24,216 nt of DNA, taken from NCBI GenBank assembly GCA_023399275.1, contig JAEWQH010000086.1:1-24216 (forward strand), given 5' to 3'. The notes below the pieces were generated by a model. That model saw only the letters and a list, made by a program, of their open reading frames with translations. It ran no database searches and was not told the DNA's origin. Below, in pieces: positions 23,436-24,216 of the stretch. This DNA is from Bacillota bacterium. Its GTDB lineage: Bacteria > Bacillota > Clostridia > Christensenellales > CAG-138. Both the position numbers and the translations under genes were made by a program. How positions within the stretch are numbered: position 1 is the stretch's first letter; each line of letters starts with the position of its first letter.

Positions 23436-23441
23436 CTGCTC

Positions 23442-23470
23442 ATTATATCGGCGGAGTTCTCCGCTGTCAA
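23442..23470 (-). promoter_or_regulatory. Perfect-consensus promoter of the T-box/hisS unit
   Basis: On the minus strand TTGACA (23465-23470) and TATAAT (23442-23447) are exactly 17 bases apart. The spacer contains a perfect palindrome GCGGAG-AA-CTCCGC (23451-23464). The -35 lies 15 bases after the hemZ stop codon. Predicted initiation is near 23435. Confidence 0.93.
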
Positions 23471-23485
23471 TCGTTTGCATTGCGT

Positions 23486-24216
23486 TCAGCCGAAAAATGC
23501 GGCCTTCTGCGAAATCAGGCGATCAAGTTTGGCCAGATACGTCGGCACATCCTTCGGGCTTGGCAGCCGTTCGATGCGGTTTTGCCCGTAAAACACGCGT
23601 TTGGTCATCGTCCCCGCGCCGTGGGCGAGGATGCTCGCGATCTCCTCCATCATGTCGATGTTGTAGACGCACTCCCGGCCCGGCAGCGCATAGCCTACGT
23701 TTTCGAGGTTTCCGCTCATGTACTTCTGGCGATACATATAGTAGGGCCGCATGCCCATCTGCCCGGCGCAGTCGGCGCCGATGCGCGTCATCTCCTCCGC
23801 CGTCTCCGCACGTGCAAGCGCATGCCCGTCCAGCTCTTTTTTGAGCAGGGATGCGCGCTTGATGGCGAGCGAATGCACGGTCAGGTTGTCCGGACGCAGC
23901 CGGAGGATTTCATCGCAGCTTCTCTGCATATCCTCCGCCGTCTCGCCGGGCAAGCCGGCGATGAGATCCATGTTGATCGCGTCAAATCCGATCTCGCGCG
24001 CCAGCTCAAACGTGCGCACGATATCCGCCCGCGTATGGCTCCGGCCGACGCGTCGCAGGGTCTCGTCGTTCATCGTCTGCGGATTGATCGAGATGCGGCC
24101 TACGCCGTGACGCCGGAGTACGAGCAGTTTCTCGCGGTCGATGGTATCCGGCCTGCCCGCCTCCACCGTTACCTCCGCGCCGAGATCGCCGTATTGCGCG
24201 CGGATCAGCGCGAACA
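23486..24216 (-). CDS. hemZ: C-terminal part of a HemZ-like radical SAM protein (5' end outside window)
   Basis: The frame stays open to the right window edge; 243 codons are visible. It carries the second half of a coproporphyrinogen III oxidase-like radical SAM protein: EAGRPDT, RISINPQTMND, FDAINMDLIAGLPGET and PYYMYRQKYMSGNLENVGYA. The last of these is characteristic of the Clostridial HemZ branch rather than HemN or HemW. The iron-sulfur CxxxCxxC motif would lie upstream, outside the window. Family members are annotated as coproporphyrinogen dehydrogenases acting in haem synthesis without oxygen, but many Clostridia that carry HemZ lack a full haem pathway, so the reaction is uncertain. 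The stop at 23486 is 15 bases before the -35 of the hisS promoter, with no clear terminator between. Confidence 0.9.
   Translation of the reverse strand, partial: FALIRAQYGDLGAEVTVEAGRPDTIDREKLLVLRRHGVGRISINPQTMNDETLRRVGRSHTRADIVRTFELAREIGFDAINMDLIAGLPGETAEDMQRSCDEILRLRPDNLTVHSLAIKRASLLKKELDGHALARAETAEEMTRIGADCAGQMGMRPYYMYRQKYMSGNLENVGYALPGRECVYNIDMMEEIASILAHGAGTMTKRVFYGQNRIERLPSPKDVPTYLAKLDRLISQKAAFFG

Noticed and set aside
1..24216. Search for mobile elements, CRISPR arrays, tRNA genes, toxin-antitoxin or defence genes
   Set aside because: None seen: the window is tightly packed with conserved core genes in a known order, and no repeats of the needed kind or transposase-like frames appear.

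Overview
This is a GC-rich window (roughly 60% by eye) from what looks like a Clostridia-type Firmicute. The lineage evidence is a Gram-positive PolC-type replicative polymerase, RNase Y, IreB, a T-box leader, and the Firmicutes order rpsB-tsf-pyrH-frr-uppS-cdsA-dxr-rseP-ispG-polC. I cannot place it to genus. No insertion sequence, prophage, CRISPR array, tRNA or rRNA is visible. Almost everything is housekeeping and lies on the minus strand.

Layout, left to right. 1-1589, plus strand: the tail of an unrecognised protein, then a YbhN/LPG-synthase-type membrane protein. It converges on the minus-strand genes at a bidirectional terminator (1613-1651). 1690-4256, minus: an M19 dipeptidase and RNase Y, the latter with its own near-consensus promoter (4411-4439). 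4583-16952, minus, read from the right: rpsB, tsf, terminator, pyrH, frr, a 69-residue PASTA-like protein, uppS, cdsA, dxr, rseP, ispG, polC, terminator. 17155-18160, minus: ireB, ruvX and a DUF1292 gene. 18298-23125, minus: hisS, aspS, an RseC-family gene and glyA, behind a T-box leader with a perfect-consensus promoter. 23486-24216, minus: the C-terminal part of a HemZ-like radical SAM protein, cut by the window edge.

How the genes fit together. The central cluster links translation (S2, EF-Ts, ribosome recycling factor) to nucleotide supply (UMP kinase), isoprenoid synthesis (Dxr and IspG of the MEP pathway, UppS making the C55 wall-lipid carrier), phospholipid synthesis (CdsA), membrane proteolysis (RseP) and replication (PolC). 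The hisS unit joins two tRNA synthetases to a membrane redox-type protein and to serine hydroxymethyltransferase.

Most worth a second look: (1) the hisS T-box, whose specifier register reads a glycine codon while its discriminator contact fits Asp and the first gene is hisS; (2) a perfect palindrome inside the spacer of that T-box promoter; (3) four genes of the polC cluster with forced TTG starts, two in TTGA stop/start overlaps; (4) the small PASTA-like protein after frr; (5) a strong terminator just before pyrH with no room for a new promoter; (6) a tandem repeat of Shine-Dalgarno-like tracts before rpsB. I see no clearly new multi-gene system.
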